From assembly GCF_013343235.1 (NCBI RefSeq), contig NZ_CP040094.1, positions 7,683,001 to 7,747,000 on the forward strand: DNA of 64,000 nucleotides. The letters run 5' to 3'. A program made the translations under genes and the position numbers. The notes under the pieces were generated by a model that made no database searches, was not told where the DNA came from, and worked only from the letters and a program-made list of their open reading frames with translations. Source of the DNA: Nostoc sp. TCL240-02. GTDB taxonomy: Bacteria > Cyanobacteriota > Cyanobacteriia > Cyanobacteriales > Nostocaceae. Shown here piece by piece: positions 42,969-53,200 of the stretch (the first letter of the stretch is position 1; each line of letters opens with the position of its first letter).

Positions 42969-43218
42969 TTTTAGTTCCTAGCTTATACTTGAGAATCACT
43001 GCCCGAACTTGTTTAATTTGATAGCTTTTAGCTTTGCCTTTTTTATGTTGCAGGTTCAATATTTCTTCAACATCGGCTTTGACAAAAATACGATGATCGC
43101 CACGAATACGTTCTTGAAATCCTAGTGTATATAAGAGTTGCCACAGTTGGGCAAAAGGGATGTCTGTATCAGAAGTCCCAGAGAGAATTTTGTCTAAGAG
43201 TTTGTCTTGCTGACTCAC
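42952..43218 (-). CDS. hicA: HicA-family toxin
   Basis: 88 residues, longer than typical HicA (about 60). The dsRNA-binding-like core is visible in FAQLWQLLYTLGFQERIRGD with the conserved histidine in GDHRIFVKAD. HicA toxins cut mRNA independently of the ribosome. An N-terminal 20-residue extension (LLDKILSGTSDTDIPF) is typical of the longer cyanobacterial type. It is the first gene of the toxin-antitoxin pair. Confidence 0.82.
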   Translation of the reverse strand: MSQQDKLLDKILSGTSDTDIPFAQLWQLLYTLGFQERIRGDHRIFVKADVEEILNLQHKKGKAKSYQIKQVRAVILKYKLGTKNDVSV

Positions 43219-43713
43219 GTTTTTCTGACTGCTTTAATGTTTCTATAGTCTCATATTTATTTAAAATCGGGGAATACAAAAGCAAATCTTTCTTTTTGCC
43301 CCTTGACTTATATGCGGCTCCACTGATTTCCTTCAAGAAAGGAAATCATAACTATTTGGATGTCGCAGATGCTTGATTTAAAGAGATGTTTTGCACTGAG
43401 TTTAAGGTTGTTAGCTCATTTTTGACTATTGTGAAGGTACATCATTTTGCTTGATAGTCATAGCTAGGTTATTTTTCTATAATGCGATCGCTTGTTTATA
43501 AAATAGAGAAATGCGATCGTATGCCAGACGCAACAAAAGGTATATCCTGGCAAACACGGTGTATTAAACCTAACCTATAACCCTTATACCCAGATTTACA
43601 AGTGATATAGGTAACTACAGAGGTCAAATTGTAAAGATTGCTCATATCATAATGCTGAGGTATAAATCCATCTCAGTCAAGGTTGAATATTGAGTAAGAA
43701 ATATTACGCGAAT
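43219..43713. other. intergenic region, promoter of pentapeptide gene
   Basis: About 495 bases without a gene. It contains two HIP1-like sites near 43483 and 43513 and the divergent promoters of hicA and the pentapeptide protein. No terminator or repeat family was recognised. Confidence 0.5.
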
Positions 43714-44484
43714 ATGAAGAACCGAATTCTAGGTGCAGCCGCATTTTTAACCACGATTAGTTTAACAACAAGCGTACAAGCAGCAAATTCTGCACATATT
43801 AGCCAATTATTGGCAACCAAGCAATGTCAAAACTGTGATTTGGCTAATGCAGGTTTAGTAATGGCTGACTTATCTGGAGCTAATTTAAGCGGGGCTAATC
43901 TCACAGGTGCTAACCTTAGCCGTGCAAATTTGAGCGGTGCAGATTTACGGGGTGCAAACTTGAGTGGCGCTAGTTTATTTGGTGTTAACTTGAGCGAAGC
44001 TAAATTTAGCGGTGCAAATTTGGCGGGTGCTGATTTGAGAAATACTTATCTAGCAAATGCAGAAATGAAGGGTGCTTACTTGAATGGTGCTAACTTCCAA
44101 GGTGCAGTTGGTATACCATCACAAATTGCTTCACCAGAAGAATTTTATGCTTTGGGTGTAGCGGAAGGTCAAAAAGGCAACCAACAGCAAGCAATCAGTT
44201 ATTTTAATCAAGCGATCGCTATTAAACCAGAATATGCTGGTGCTTATTTAGCTCGTGGTGTCGCCCGTTACCAAATACTAGATAGACAAGGTGCATTCCA
44301 AGATGCCCAAATTGCTGAAAAATTGTTTACATCCCAAAACAATGCCCCTGGAACACAAACAGCCCAAGCCTTTATTAAAGAACTGCAAACACCGGTAAAT
44401 GAGAAGGTAAGCGCTGGTAAACCTAGTTTCGTTGACTTTTTGGGAAGCCTCGGCTCAGTCTTGCTCCAGTTCTTCCCTTTCTGA
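43714..44484 (+). CDS. secreted pentapeptide-repeat protein with C-terminal TPR
   Basis: About 256 residues. The frame begins at TTG 43690, but MKNRILGAAAFLTTISLTTS from ATG 43714 is a standard signal peptide with a cleavage site after VQA. After a CQNCDLANAGL start come about 16 pentapeptide units (A-D/N-L-S/T-G), which fold into a right-handed beta-helix. A TPR-like segment (AISYFNQAIAIKPEYAGAYLARGVARY) follows. Two cysteines (CQNC) precede the helix. Such proteins are abundant in cyanobacteria and of unclear role; a periplasmic scaffold is plausible. Confidence 0.85.
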   Translation: MKNRILGAAAFLTTISLTTSVQAANSAHISQLLATKQCQNCDLANAGLVMADLSGANLSGANLTGANLSRANLSGADLRGANLSGASLFGVNLSEAKFSGANLAGADLRNTYLANAEMKGAYLNGANFQGAVGIPSQIASPEEFYALGVAEGQKGNQQQAISYFNQAIAIKPEYAGAYLARGVARYQILDRQGAFQDAQIAEKLFTSQNNAPGTQTAQAFIKELQTPVNEKVSAGKPSFVDFLGSLGSVLLQFFPF

Positions 44485-44576
44485 GTGCTTTCTTTTTGCG
44501 GAGGAGAGTTGAAAGAATTCATAGCCAGTAAAGGTATTGTAATAAAAGCGATTACTGGATAAAACAAAAAATTTAT

Positions 44577-45770
44577 ATGACCTCAGTTTCTCCTCACAAA
44601 AAAGCCAAAGCCTTAAAACCTACCAGCCGCCGCCCTGCTAAAGAACTTTGTAGCGAGTGCGGACTATGCGATACATACTATATTCATTATGTCAAGGAAG
44701 CCTGCGCTTTTATTAATCAGCAAATAGGCGAACTAGAAGTTGAAACGCACACGCGATCGCGCCATCTCGACAACCCTGATGAGCTATACTTTGGTGTCCA
44801 TCAAGACATGATGGCAGCGCGGAAACAGCAGCCCATCGAAGGCGCACAATGGACGGGTATTGTTAGCAGCATTGCCATTGAAATGCTTAATCGCGGCTTA
44901 GTTGAAGGTGTCGTCTGTGTGCAAAACACCAAAGAAGACCGCTTTCAACCCATGCCCATCATCGCCCGAACTCCAGAAGAAATACTAGCAGCGCGGGTAA
45001 ATAAACCAACACTTTCCCCTAACCTTTCCGTATTGGAACAGATAGAAAAATCGGGGATGAAGCGGCTGTTGGTAATTGGTGTTGGTTGCCAAATCCAGGC
45101 ATTACGAGCCGTAGAAAGACAACTGGGTTTAGAAAAGCTTTATGTTTTGGGTACACCCTGCGTAGATAATGTTAACCGCGCTGGACTACAAAAATTCTTA
45201 GAAACCACCAGCCGATCGCCAGAGACAGTTGTCCATTACGAATTCATGCAAGACTTCCGGGTTCACTTCAAACATGAGGATGGCTCATCAGAAACAGTGC
45301 CTTTCTTTGGTTTGAAGACCAACAAACTTAAAGATGTCTTTGCCCCATCCTGTATGAGTTGCTTTGATTACGTCAATTCCCTAGCTGATTTAGTTGTTGG
45401 CTACATGGGCGCACCCTTCGGCTGGCAATGGATTGTCGTTAGAAATGACACAGGTAAGGAAATGCTGGATTTGGTGAAAGACCAGTTAGATACTCAACCA
45501 GTTACGTCTAAAGGCGATCGCAAGGAAGCTGTACAGCAAAGTATTCCCGCTTACGATAAAGGCGTGACTCTCCCCATGTGGGCGGCGAAACTTATGGGTG
45601 TAGTTATCGAAAAAATCGGCCCCAAGGGTTTAGAATATGCGCGGTTTTCGATTGATTCTCACTTTACTCGGAATTATTTATATGTAAAGCGAAATCATCC
45701 AGAGAAATTAGAAGCGCACGTTCCAGAGTTTGCCAAGCGTATTGTTGGGCAATATAAGTTACCAGAATAA
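44577..45770 (+). CDS. bciB: divinyl (proto)chlorophyllide 8-vinyl reductase, BciB type
   Basis: 397 residues of the F420-hydrogenase beta-subunit/FrhB family. An N-terminal cysteine cluster (ELCSECGLCDTYYIHYVKEAC) and later cysteines (VIGVGCQIQAL, GTPCVDNVN, FAPSCMSCFDY) bind iron-sulfur clusters, next to a flavin site. The cyanobacterial member (Slr1923 in Synechocystis) reduces the 8-vinyl group of chlorophyll precursors using ferredoxin, so this enzyme serves chlorophyll a synthesis. It is a single gene. The assignment rests on length, cysteine pattern and host type; a 7-hydroxymethyl-chlorophyll reductase relative is the main alternative. Confidence 0.85.
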   Translation: MTSVSPHKKAKALKPTSRRPAKELCSECGLCDTYYIHYVKEACAFINQQIGELEVETHTRSRHLDNPDELYFGVHQDMMAARKQQPIEGAQWTGIVSSIAIEMLNRGLVEGVVCVQNTKEDRFQPMPIIARTPEEILAARVNKPTLSPNLSVLEQIEKSGMKRLLVIGVGCQIQALRAVERQLGLEKLYVLGTPCVDNVNRAGLQKFLETTSRSPETVVHYEFMQDFRVHFKHEDGSSETVPFFGLKTNKLKDVFAPSCMSCFDYVNSLADLVVGYMGAPFGWQWIVVRNDTGKEMLDLVKDQLDTQPVTSKGDRKEAVQQSIPAYDKGVTLPMWAAKLMGVVIEKIGPKGLEYARFSIDSHFTRNYLYVKRNHPEKLEAHVPEFAKRIVGQYKLPE

Positions 45771-45774
45771 AAGT

Positions 45775-45860
45775 TGGGAATTGGGAATTGGGAAGAGACA
45801 AGGGAGAGGGGGGAGACAAGGAAGAAACCTGTTAAATAATTCCCCCTTGTCCCCTTGATA
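45775..45860. repeat. short tandem repeats and hairpin region
   Basis: GGGAATT units are followed by AGACAAGG and GGGGGGAGACAAGG, then CCCCCTTGTCCCCTTG. It is the same dispersed family as at 4266-4446. It forms the 3' boundary of the broken ABC exporter gene. Confidence 0.7.
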
Positions 45861-46424
45861 GATCGATACCACCCTCTTGTTTGCCTAAAAGGGTTTCCAA
45901 ACCACCATCTAGCTTCTCAATTACTCTAGCTAAACCAGCCTCAGCGATCGCTTCCCTAGTTGCCTCATCATCCTGCATTTTAGGTAAATTCCCAAAGGCA
46001 ACATTTTCGCGCACGGTAGTCGGAAAACGAGCGTAATCTTGCATAACTACATCAATCCGCGATCGCAAATCTTCTAACGGGAGCGATGCCTTCGGCGGGC
46101 TACGCCTACGCGCAGGGAAGTATATACAAAACTATTGATGTTAGCGATCGCATCACTTACCAAATTCACCAGCAATGAACCTGCAATACTGGAGAGTAGC
46201 AGAGGTTGAGAAAGTATCAAGGCGATCCGAGTAATTTCATCAATGATCGTCTTGTTGAGCCAAATAGCGATCGCTGGGCCTGCACCACCCAGTAATGTCA
46301 AAATTGCCACATAGCGTAGCTCCTTTGGAACTACTTGCATCACCGTTATTACACTGCGGCGAAATGCTTGGAATGGAGAAATTTCAATTATTTGCATATA
46401 TTTTAAAGTAGCAAATAATAGCAA
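45832..46424 (-). pseudogene. broken ABC exporter: membrane N-terminus and partial NBD
   Basis: Two fragments on the minus strand. 46424-46120 encodes the N-terminal membrane part (ISPFQAFRRSVITVMQVVPK, then PAIAIWLNKTIIDEITRIAL). 46068-45860 encodes part of a nucleotide-binding domain from the Q-loop (SRIDVVMQDYARFPTTVREN) to a degraded signature (LSRGQ). The rest of the membrane domain and Walker A are missing, as are the Walker B and end. The junction at 46079-46118 is a copy of a GC-rich palindromic repeat, and the 3' end runs into another repeat block, so repeats mark both breakpoints. Confidence 0.8.
46079..46118. repeat. GC-rich palindromic dispersed repeat, copy 1
   Basis: GGGAGCGATGCCTTCGGCGG followed by GCTACGCCTACGC. 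A second copy at 46467-46498 differs by a few bases. Inserted at the deletion junction of the ABC pseudogene. Confidence 0.75.
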
Positions 46425-46466
46425 AATTCTCGGAGCGACGCTGTGATCTGAATTTCAATCAGTAGG

Positions 46467-46498
46467 GAGCGATGCCTGCGGCGGGCTACGCCTACGCA
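46467..46498. repeat. GC-rich palindromic dispersed repeat, copy 2
   Basis: GGGAGCGATGCCTGCGGCGG followed by GCTACGCCTACGCA, nearly identical to the copy at 46079. GC content is far above the surroundings. Confidence 0.75.
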
Positions 46499-46743
46499 CT
46501 GGTATCAAGTTACTAGCAGATATGAGCGTAAGCGCCACTTATGTAAGTGCAATAAAATTTTGAGAATTGGGCGATAGTTTTCCGAAATTGATAATCTAAG
46601 TTTGGTAGTAATTACCAGAACACTAATTTATAAATAACTTCTATAACTAGCCTTGGGGGAATATGACCCCAAAAAAACCTGGTCTTCGCGATCGGGTTTT
46701 TTGGCATAGATAAGTTAATGACAATCAGAAGCAAAACCAAACT
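46499..46743. other. intergenic region with stem-loop
   Basis: No gene is seen between the palindromic repeat and the small frame at 46744. It contains the strong stem-loop at 46669-46704. Confidence 0.5.
46669..46704. terminator. bidirectional stem-loop terminator
   Basis: CCAAAAAAACC and GGGTTTTTTGG pair around a 14-base loop that includes CGCGATCG. T runs lie in the stem on either strand. On the minus strand it would end transcripts from the 46744 frame or further upstream. Confidence 0.65.
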
Positions 46744-46854
46744 TTAAGTTGCTTGTGACCGAATCATCCACACCAAAATACCTAAGATTTGTTCTACTGG
46801 GGGGATTAAGTATTCAGTTAAATCAATAGTAACAGTGCTTTCCTCGTATTCCAT
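46744..46854 (-). CDS. possible 36-residue protein or gene fragment
   Basis: From ATG 46854 the minus strand encodes MEYEESTVTIDLTEYLIPPV and a hydrophobic end (ILGILVWMIRSQAT) before TAA at 46744. The frame is open further upstream (CYQALLACL), where a TTG after AAGGAAAAGAG is an alternative start, giving about 46 residues. The amino-acid pattern looks protein-like, but no family is recognised. Confidence 0.35.
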   Translation of the reverse strand: MEYEESTVTIDLTEYLIPPVEQILGILVWMIRSQAT

Positions 46855-46925
46855 CAAGCAAGCCAACAATGCTTGGTAACACAAATTTTTATTTCTCTCT
46901 TTTCCTTCTTCATTTGCGCTCTTTG

Positions 46926-46995
46926 CGCCCTACCCTGCGGGTTCGCTGAAAGCGTTCTCGTAAGAGTAGCCGCTCCGCGTCTATGCGGTTCGTTC
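46926..46995. repeat. GC-rich dispersed repeat
   Basis: A stretch containing CCCTGCGGGTTCGCTGAAAG, GTAGCCGCTCCGCG and CTATGCGGTTCG is much more GC-rich than its surroundings and self-complementary in parts. It is of the palindromic repeat type found within 56480-56625 as well. Confidence 0.5.
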
Positions 46996-47037
46996 CTTTA
47001 CCCCTCTTTGCACTGTAAAGAGGGGTTGGGGGCGAGA

Positions 47038-48771
47038 TTACGCTGGATAAATCCGCAATCTTCTATTTGGTTCTTCGCCAAAACTATGCGACTTGAGGCG
47101 ATAATGTTCTACCAACTCATGTTGCATTTTGCGGACTTGCGGAGAACGTGGTAATAACTCCACTGGCTGTCCTTTCGGAATCACAATTTGCTCGACAGCA
47201 AGTCTAGCTTCTTCCAAGGCATCCATCTCATCATCGCTACCACTGTGCAAAAACAGTTGCAGTTCTAAATCATCGGTCATTTCTGGATCATCCATGTTCA
47301 GCAACCGCCGCAAGCCACGGGTAATTTGCGGAATGGTGCTGGATTTAATCATGTGGATGGGGACATGACGAGCTTTGGCCATTTGGCGTAATTTGGCGTG
47401 GTTCTTGACGTGCGATCGCAGTGCTAAAATTGCATCTGCACTATCTATATCTTTTGTCAATACTACGGGTAACGTTAGCACGCTAATTACCTGTTCTAGT
47501 TGGTGGCGGCTAACGCCATAAGGGTAAACGTGCAGTGGCAAATCTTCACCATTTGGCCCTGGCACTCTTGTAGCAGCATCTAAATCAATGCTCTCAGAAT
47601 AATTGAAGGATTCATCTAGCAATCGATCAAACTCACTACGTCCAGTCACCCGTTCTACAGGCAATTGCGGCAGTGCAATCATTTGTCCAGAAGAACGCCA
47701 GCCATTAGACGGTCGCGCCGGTGGGAAAGATTCTTCCACTGTCCCTAACTGTCCACCGCGACCGTTGACAACAGCTAACTGCCTTGTTACCGCAACTTTG
47801 CCGTGGTCATCAACGGTTCTCGTTTGTGGGGTAGCCTGACGACCACGCAGCAGATTATCTACTGTGTCAGCAACACTTTCGTGTACTACCCAGCGTTGGC
47901 GTTCCAACATTTCCACAGCAATTTCAAAGGTAGGAGGGGCTTTCCGCTCCAAAACAGTCTTTTGAGAGCCTCGCCGTCTGGCTTCGTCGTCTCCCAGCGT
48001 CACAGCTTGGATACCCCCAACTAAATCAGCCAAGGTAGGGTTTTTAATCAGATTTTCGATCTGATTCCCGTGGGCAGTACCTACCAACTGTACGCCCCGT
48101 TCAGCAATAGTACGAGCCGCTAAAGCTTCCAGTTCCGTGCCAATTTCATCAATGACAATGACTTCTGGCATGTGGTTTTCCACTGCCTCAATCATCACCT
48201 GATGCTGTTGTTCTGGATGAGCCACTTGCATCCGCCGAGCGCGACCAATGGCGGGGTGGGCAACATCACCATCTCCAGCGATTTCGTTGGAGGTGTCAAT
48301 AATCACCACTCGCTTATGCAGGTCATCTGCCAAAACACGGGCAATTTCCCGTAAGGCGGTAGTTTTGCCCACACCTGGACGACCGAGCATGAGAATCGAT
48401 TTACCAGTTTCTACCAAATCGCGGATCATGCCAATGGTTCCGAATACCGCCCGACCAACGCGACAGGTCAAGCCAATAATCTTACCAGTACGGTTGCGGA
48501 TCGCACTGATCCGATGCAAAGTTTGCTCAATTCCTGCTCGATTATCTCCGCCAAAAATTCCGACTCGTTGAATGCAATCATCTATCTGTTCTTGAGTAAC
48601 GGGTATTTCGCTCAGATACTCAGCTTGATTAGGAAAGCGAGCCTCTGGGCGACGACCCAAATCCAAGACCACTTCTACTAAACTATCTCGTTTGGGATGA
48701 TTCTCTAGTACTTGTTGCAGGTCTTGGGGCAAAATGTCTAATAACTTTTGGAGATCGTCTGTAATCGTCAT
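47038..48771 (-). CDS. R3H and AAA ATPase domain protein (Ycf45-like)
   Basis: 577 residues. The N-terminal half is a secretion/SpoIIIAA-type ATPase: Walker A MLGRPGVGKTTALREI, Walker B MPEVIVIDEIGTELEALAA and the segment ERGVQLVGTAHGNQIENLIK. The C-terminal 60 residues form an R3H single-stranded nucleic-acid-binding domain (HELVEHYRLKSHSFGEEPNR). The cyanobacterial and algal-plastid Ycf45 family has this layout. A role in nucleic-acid handling is likely but undefined. It is a single gene with its own upstream region. Confidence 0.85.
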   Translation of the reverse strand: MTITDDLQKLLDILPQDLQQVLENHPKRDSLVEVVLDLGRRPEARFPNQAEYLSEIPVTQEQIDDCIQRVGIFGGDNRAGIEQTLHRISAIRNRTGKIIGLTCRVGRAVFGTIGMIRDLVETGKSILMLGRPGVGKTTALREIARVLADDLHKRVVIIDTSNEIAGDGDVAHPAIGRARRMQVAHPEQQHQVMIEAVENHMPEVIVIDEIGTELEALAARTIAERGVQLVGTAHGNQIENLIKNPTLADLVGGIQAVTLGDDEARRRGSQKTVLERKAPPTFEIAVEMLERQRWVVHESVADTVDNLLRGRQATPQTRTVDDHGKVAVTRQLAVVNGRGGQLGTVEESFPPARPSNGWRSSGQMIALPQLPVERVTGRSEFDRLLDESFNYSESIDLDAATRVPGPNGEDLPLHVYPYGVSRHQLEQVISVLTLPVVLTKDIDSADAILALRSHVKNHAKLRQMAKARHVPIHMIKSSTIPQITRGLRRLLNMDDPEMTDDLELQLFLHSGSDDEMDALEEARLAVEQIVIPKGQPVELLPRSPQVRKMQHELVEHYRLKSHSFGEEPNRRLRIYPA

Positions 48772-48926
48772 GCTTTCTATGGTGACGGAAACAACAGTAA
48801 ATCGATACTTTCAGCTTCTAACTGTTCTCAAGCGCTCATTCAATGCTCAAACCTCCTACCTTGACTATACAAACATAAATTAAACATGAATTACAGTACT
48901 ATCTAGGACTAAGTAATTATGCTTAA

Positions 48927-50099
48927 CTAATGCTCACTTTCCCTTCTCTGCCGTGACTTAATCTGGGAAACGAGAGAATGGGCAAGTTCTACAGCTTGCC
49001 AAAGTAATACTTCATCTTCTTCTAGGCGAATAGTTGCTCTCACATTGGTGTTAGTTACCTCCTTATTCTCTAACTTTTCGAGAATTGCTGACAGCAGTAC
49101 ACGGGCATAGCTACCGTAGGCGACCCCGGAAATGGAGGAGGGGAGGCAGGGGGCGGGGGGCAGAGGAGAAGAAATTTTCCCCCTGCTCTTTACTCCCTGC
49201 CCCTCTGCCTCTTTGAGTAGTCCCATTGTCTTTAACTTAGCAACGGTATAGCTATTTGTGCCGCCTGCTAACTGCACATATCCCGGTAATTTCGCTGCCA
49301 AAACTTTTTGCCCTAATTTCACTGCGGCTATTGTCGTGCCATCGCCAATATCGCCACTCATAGAACGACCGTCTGTTTGCCAAATTAAAGCACTTTTGAG
49401 TGGGGCAATCAGGTCATATACTGCTCTTAGGTAATCAGTCATCCCCTCGCCATCGGGACAGCTGATAGCTAGTACTTTTAATTGATCGGCCCACGGTGAA
49501 ATTGCCTGCCATAATCGCTGAAATTCTGCCAACCGCCCTACTTGTGTATGGATTTCTACGGCATCTACTCCTGTTGACATTACTAATGGCGCGATCGCTC
49601 CTGGCGTTGTCACGTATGAAGCTGTATAAATTATACCATAAGGACAAATTGGGATGCAACGACCGCAGCCATAACATTTTTCGGATACTACTCCTGAAAA
49701 ATCTTCTTTGATATTGTCAAATACGATTGCTTGTGCCGGACAAATCCGTTCACAGGGTCTAGGGCAGTCTCTAGGACACTCATGAGGATTAAATTCTGCT
49801 TTGCGAAAATGGGGGTCTTCTCCATCGTTTAGGCTGACCATTAAAAAGGGTAAGTTGCCTTTGTAGTCAAAGCCTCGCTGTTGGGCATCTTTAGCTAGAG
49901 TTTTAGCTACTTGTAGCCCTGCTTGCGCTGCTGCAATCACTGCTGGATCAGCTGCAACATCTATGCAGTCAGCGCCCGCCAAAGTATAGGCTAAGGTTAA
50001 ATTTCTGACTGCCGGCAAATGCTGAAAGCTGGCTCCGCAGATCAGCTTGAACCAGTTACCTTGTTTGAGGGATTGTAAAGGGACGAACAGATCAGTCAC
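48927..50099 (-). CDS. ldpA: LdpA-like iron-sulfur protein (circadian clock input)
   Basis: 390 residues with two cysteine clusters: CPRDCPRPCERICP and CYGCGRCIPICPYG, the layout of a bacterial-type ferredoxin domain with Fe-S clusters. The C-terminal domain (GDIGDGTTIAAVKLGQKVLA, LAGGTNSYTVAKLKTMGLL) matches the LdpA family, whose member in Synechococcus links redox state to the period of the KaiABC clock. Near residues 297-320 is a Gly/Pro/Ser-rich insert encoded by the same G/C-asymmetric repeat as found between genes. Both domains look intact around it. Confidence 0.83.
   Translation of the reverse strand: MTDLFVPLQSLKQGNWFKLICGASFQHLPAVRNLTLAYTLAGADCIDVAADPAVIAAAQAGLQVAKTLAKDAQQRGFDYKGNLPFLMVSLNDGEDPHFRKAEFNPHECPRDCPRPCERICPAQAIVFDNIKEDFSGVVSEKCYGCGRCIPICPYGIIYTASYVTTPGAIAPLVMSTGVDAVEIHTQVGRLAEFQRLWQAISPWADQLKVLAISCPDGEGMTDYLRAVYDLIAPLKSALIWQTDGRSMSGDIGDGTTIAAVKLGQKVLAAKLPGYVQLAGGTNSYTVAKLKTMGLLKEAEGQGVKSRGKISSPLPPAPCLPSSISGVAYGSYARVLLSAILEKLENKEVTNTNVRATIRLEEDEVLLWQAVELAHSLVSQIKSRQRRESEH
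49130..49215. repeat. G/C-asymmetric repeat inside ldpA
   Basis: A run of GGAGGCAGGGGGCGGGG type is followed by complementary CCCCCTGC and CCCTGCCCCTCTGCC. It belongs to the dispersed hairpin family and adds about 25 low-complexity residues to LdpA in frame. Confidence 0.75.
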
Positions 50100-50167
50100 A
50101 TTTCTATTATGCGTTTATGCGACTAAAAATAGTCGTTTGCGATCAAGAAAAAGTACGGATTTCTTGA

Positions 50168-50218
50168 ATTTGGGATTAGGGATTGGGGATTAGGGACTGG
50201 GGACTGGGGATTGGGTAT
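50168..50218. repeat. short tandem repeats upstream of the photoreceptor kinase
   Basis: Seven-base units of GGGATTA, GGGATTG and GGGACTG type in the upstream region of the sensor kinase gene. They account for the false N-terminal extension of its frame, which would otherwise start at 50183. Confidence 0.8.
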
Positions 50219-50275
50219 TATTGGTTATTAATTCTTTTTCACCCACTCCCGCAGCTTTTTAGGAGGCTGAGATAC

Positions 50276-53200
50276 ATGGCAGTCAATGCAATAACTATAT
50301 GTTTTGTAGAAGACTCTGCTGAAGACAGGGCTTTGTATCGACGCTTCCTAGAGCGGGACGATCGCTACACTTATAATATTTATGAGTTTGAGTTGGGAAA
50401 TAAGGCGCTACAAGCTTGCCAAGGGAAAATACCGGATGTAATTTTGTTGGACTACCGATTACCAGATTTAGATGGGCTGGAATTTTTCACTAAGCTACAA
50501 AGGCAAACTTCCAGCAGCCAAATTTCAGTAATCATGGTGACTGGACAGGGAAACGAAACGATCGCAGTCCAAGCTATAAAGAGTGGGGTTCATGATTATC
50601 TAGTTAAAGGAAAACTGACCCAAGAAAATTTTTGCCGAATGATTCATGGGGCGATCAAGCACAAGCAGCTAAAACAGCAGCAGGAACAACAACACCTAGT
50701 AGGAGCGATCGCTCTGCATATCCGCAAATCTTTGCACCTTCAAGACATTCTTACTACTAGTGTTCAACAAGTTCGCCAGTTATTGGGTGCTGATCGGGTA
50801 CTGGTGTATCAATTCACTCCCCTTATGCAGGGTTGTATCGTATCAGAGTCAGTCTTACCTGAATGGAAATCAAGCTTGGGACTAGAGATTGAAGATACTT
50901 GTTTTCAAGAAAGCCAGGGGGAAAAATATCGCCAAGGAAAAATTTGGACAACTACGAACATCTACGAAGCGGGTTTAAGTGAGTGCCATCTGCAATTATT
51001 AGAACAATTTCAGGTAAAGGCGAATTTAATTGTCCCCATTCTGGTAGAAAACATAGCGACTTCAGCAGTTGAACTCTGGGGGCTATTTATTGTGCATCAA
51101 TGTTCTGCTCCCCGGCAATGGCAGGCATTTGAGGTGGAATTGCTCAACCAACTGACGGTACAACTAGCGATCGCCATTCAACAAGCCGAACTTTATCACA
51201 ACCTCCAAATCTTCAACACTGAGTTAGAAGCAAAAGTACAAGAACGCACTGCCAAATTGCAAGAAAGCGATCGCCGATTCCGCGCTATCTTTAACAACAC
51301 TTTTCAATTCACAGGACTGCTAACGCCATCTGGCATTTTACTAGAGACTAACCAGACGGCGCTAAGTTTTGGCGGACTTCAGCTTGAAGATGTGATCAAT
51401 CGCCCTTTTTGGGAAGCACACTGGTGGACAATTTCACCACAAACTCAAGAAGAATTAAAACAAGCGATCGCTCATGCTGCAAAAGGAAAGTTTGTCCGCT
51501 ATGAAGTTGATGTTCTAGGTGCAAATAACCGAGTAGCAACAATCGATTTTTCATTGCGTCCGCTACAAGATGAGACAGGTAAAGTCGTTTTGTTGATTCC
51601 AGAAGGGCGAGATATTACTGAACGCAAACAAACAGAACTTGCCCTGCATGAGCGTAAAGTGATGTTGCACTTGATTGGAGATAATTTGTCCAATGGTGCA
51701 GTTTATCGGGTGATCCGCGAACTGGATGGGAGCGATCGCTTTTCCTACCTCAGTGGGGGGATTGAAAGACTAATGGAAGTCAAAGTAGAAGATGCACTTA
51801 GAGATTCATCTCTGCTTTATCGGCAGTTTATCCCAGAGGATATTCCCCGTCTAGAGGAAGCCGTTGAAGAGTCTCGGCTAAATCTCTCTGTGTTTGATAT
51901 TCAACTACGAATCCGAACGGCTAGCGGTCAACTCAAATGGTTCCATTTTCGTTCTACACCACGCCAGTTGCAGGATGGGCGCGTGGCTTGGGATGGACTA
52001 GTGGTGGATGTCACCGACCTCAAAAACAGTGAAGAAACCTTACGCAAAAGTCAAGCTCTGCTAGAAGAATCACAGCGAGTTGCTCGCCTTGGTAATTGGG
52101 AGTTTGACCTTAGCAGTGGCAAAATTACCTGGTCAAAGGGGCTTTTTGATCTCTTCAATCGAGAACCCGCACTTCTTGAACCAAGCTATGAAGAAAATCT
52201 GCAATTGTATCACCCTGAAGATGGGCAGAAATTGCACCAAGCTGTTGAGCGGGCGATCGCCACTGGTGAGTCCTACAAACAAATTCTCCGTGTCCCCCAG
52301 AATGGCTCTAATCGCTATTTTGAGGGCATTGGATATGCAGAATTCAACGCCGATGGAGAAGTGATTCGCCTTTATGGTACTGCCCAAGATGTCACCGAAC
52401 GAGAAATTGCGCTACGCGATCGCCAAAAAGCGGAAGAAACTCTGCGCCAAAGTGAAGAAAGACTACAATTAGCACTTGAAGCTTCTGGGGATGGTTTGTG
52501 GGACTGGAATATTCTCACTAGAGAAGTGTATTACAGCCGCCGCTATTTAGAAATGCTCGGATACAGCTTTGATGAACTTCCACAAGATTGGAGTACTTGG
52601 AAGCGACTAGTTCATCTAGACGATCTACCTTGGGTTGAGGAAATTTTAGCAGCCCACCTCAATGATAGTTCAGTACCCTACAAATTTGACTATCGACTCA
52701 GAACTAAGTCTGGCGAATGGAAATGGATTGCCAACTACGGTAAGGTTGTCATCCGAGATGAAGAGGGTAATCCTTTGCGGATAAGTGGTACTCATCGGGA
52801 TATTAGCCATGTCTACGACGAGCTTCGCTTACGCAAACAAACCGAAGCTGCCTTAACTAGAAGTGAAGAACAACTCAGGCTAACCTTAGAATTTAACCAC
52901 ATCGGTATTTGGGATTGGAATGTTGAAACAGGCGAAGTTATCTGGAACGACAACCATTTTCGTTTGTTAGGTTTAGAGCCAGAAACATCAGCAAGCTATC
53001 AGCGATGGCGCAATTGTGTTCATCTAGAGGATGTTGACCGAATTGAACAGGCTGTATTAAATGCGTTGGCAGAACATACTAATTTTGAAGATGAATATCG
53101 AGTAATTTACCCCGATGGCAGTGTTCACTGGCTCATCGGCAAAGGACGCGGCATTCACAACGAAGCAGGCGACCCTGTGCGGATGCTGGGCGTTATTATT

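Noticed and set aside
43125-43376. 83-codon frame on the plus strand opposite hicA
   Set aside because: It overlaps the well-supported minus-strand HicA gene and lacks a start signal.
50183-50275. 31-residue N-terminal extension of the photoreceptor kinase
   Set aside because: Encoded by GGGATTG-type repeats; AGGAGG precedes the ATG at 50276.
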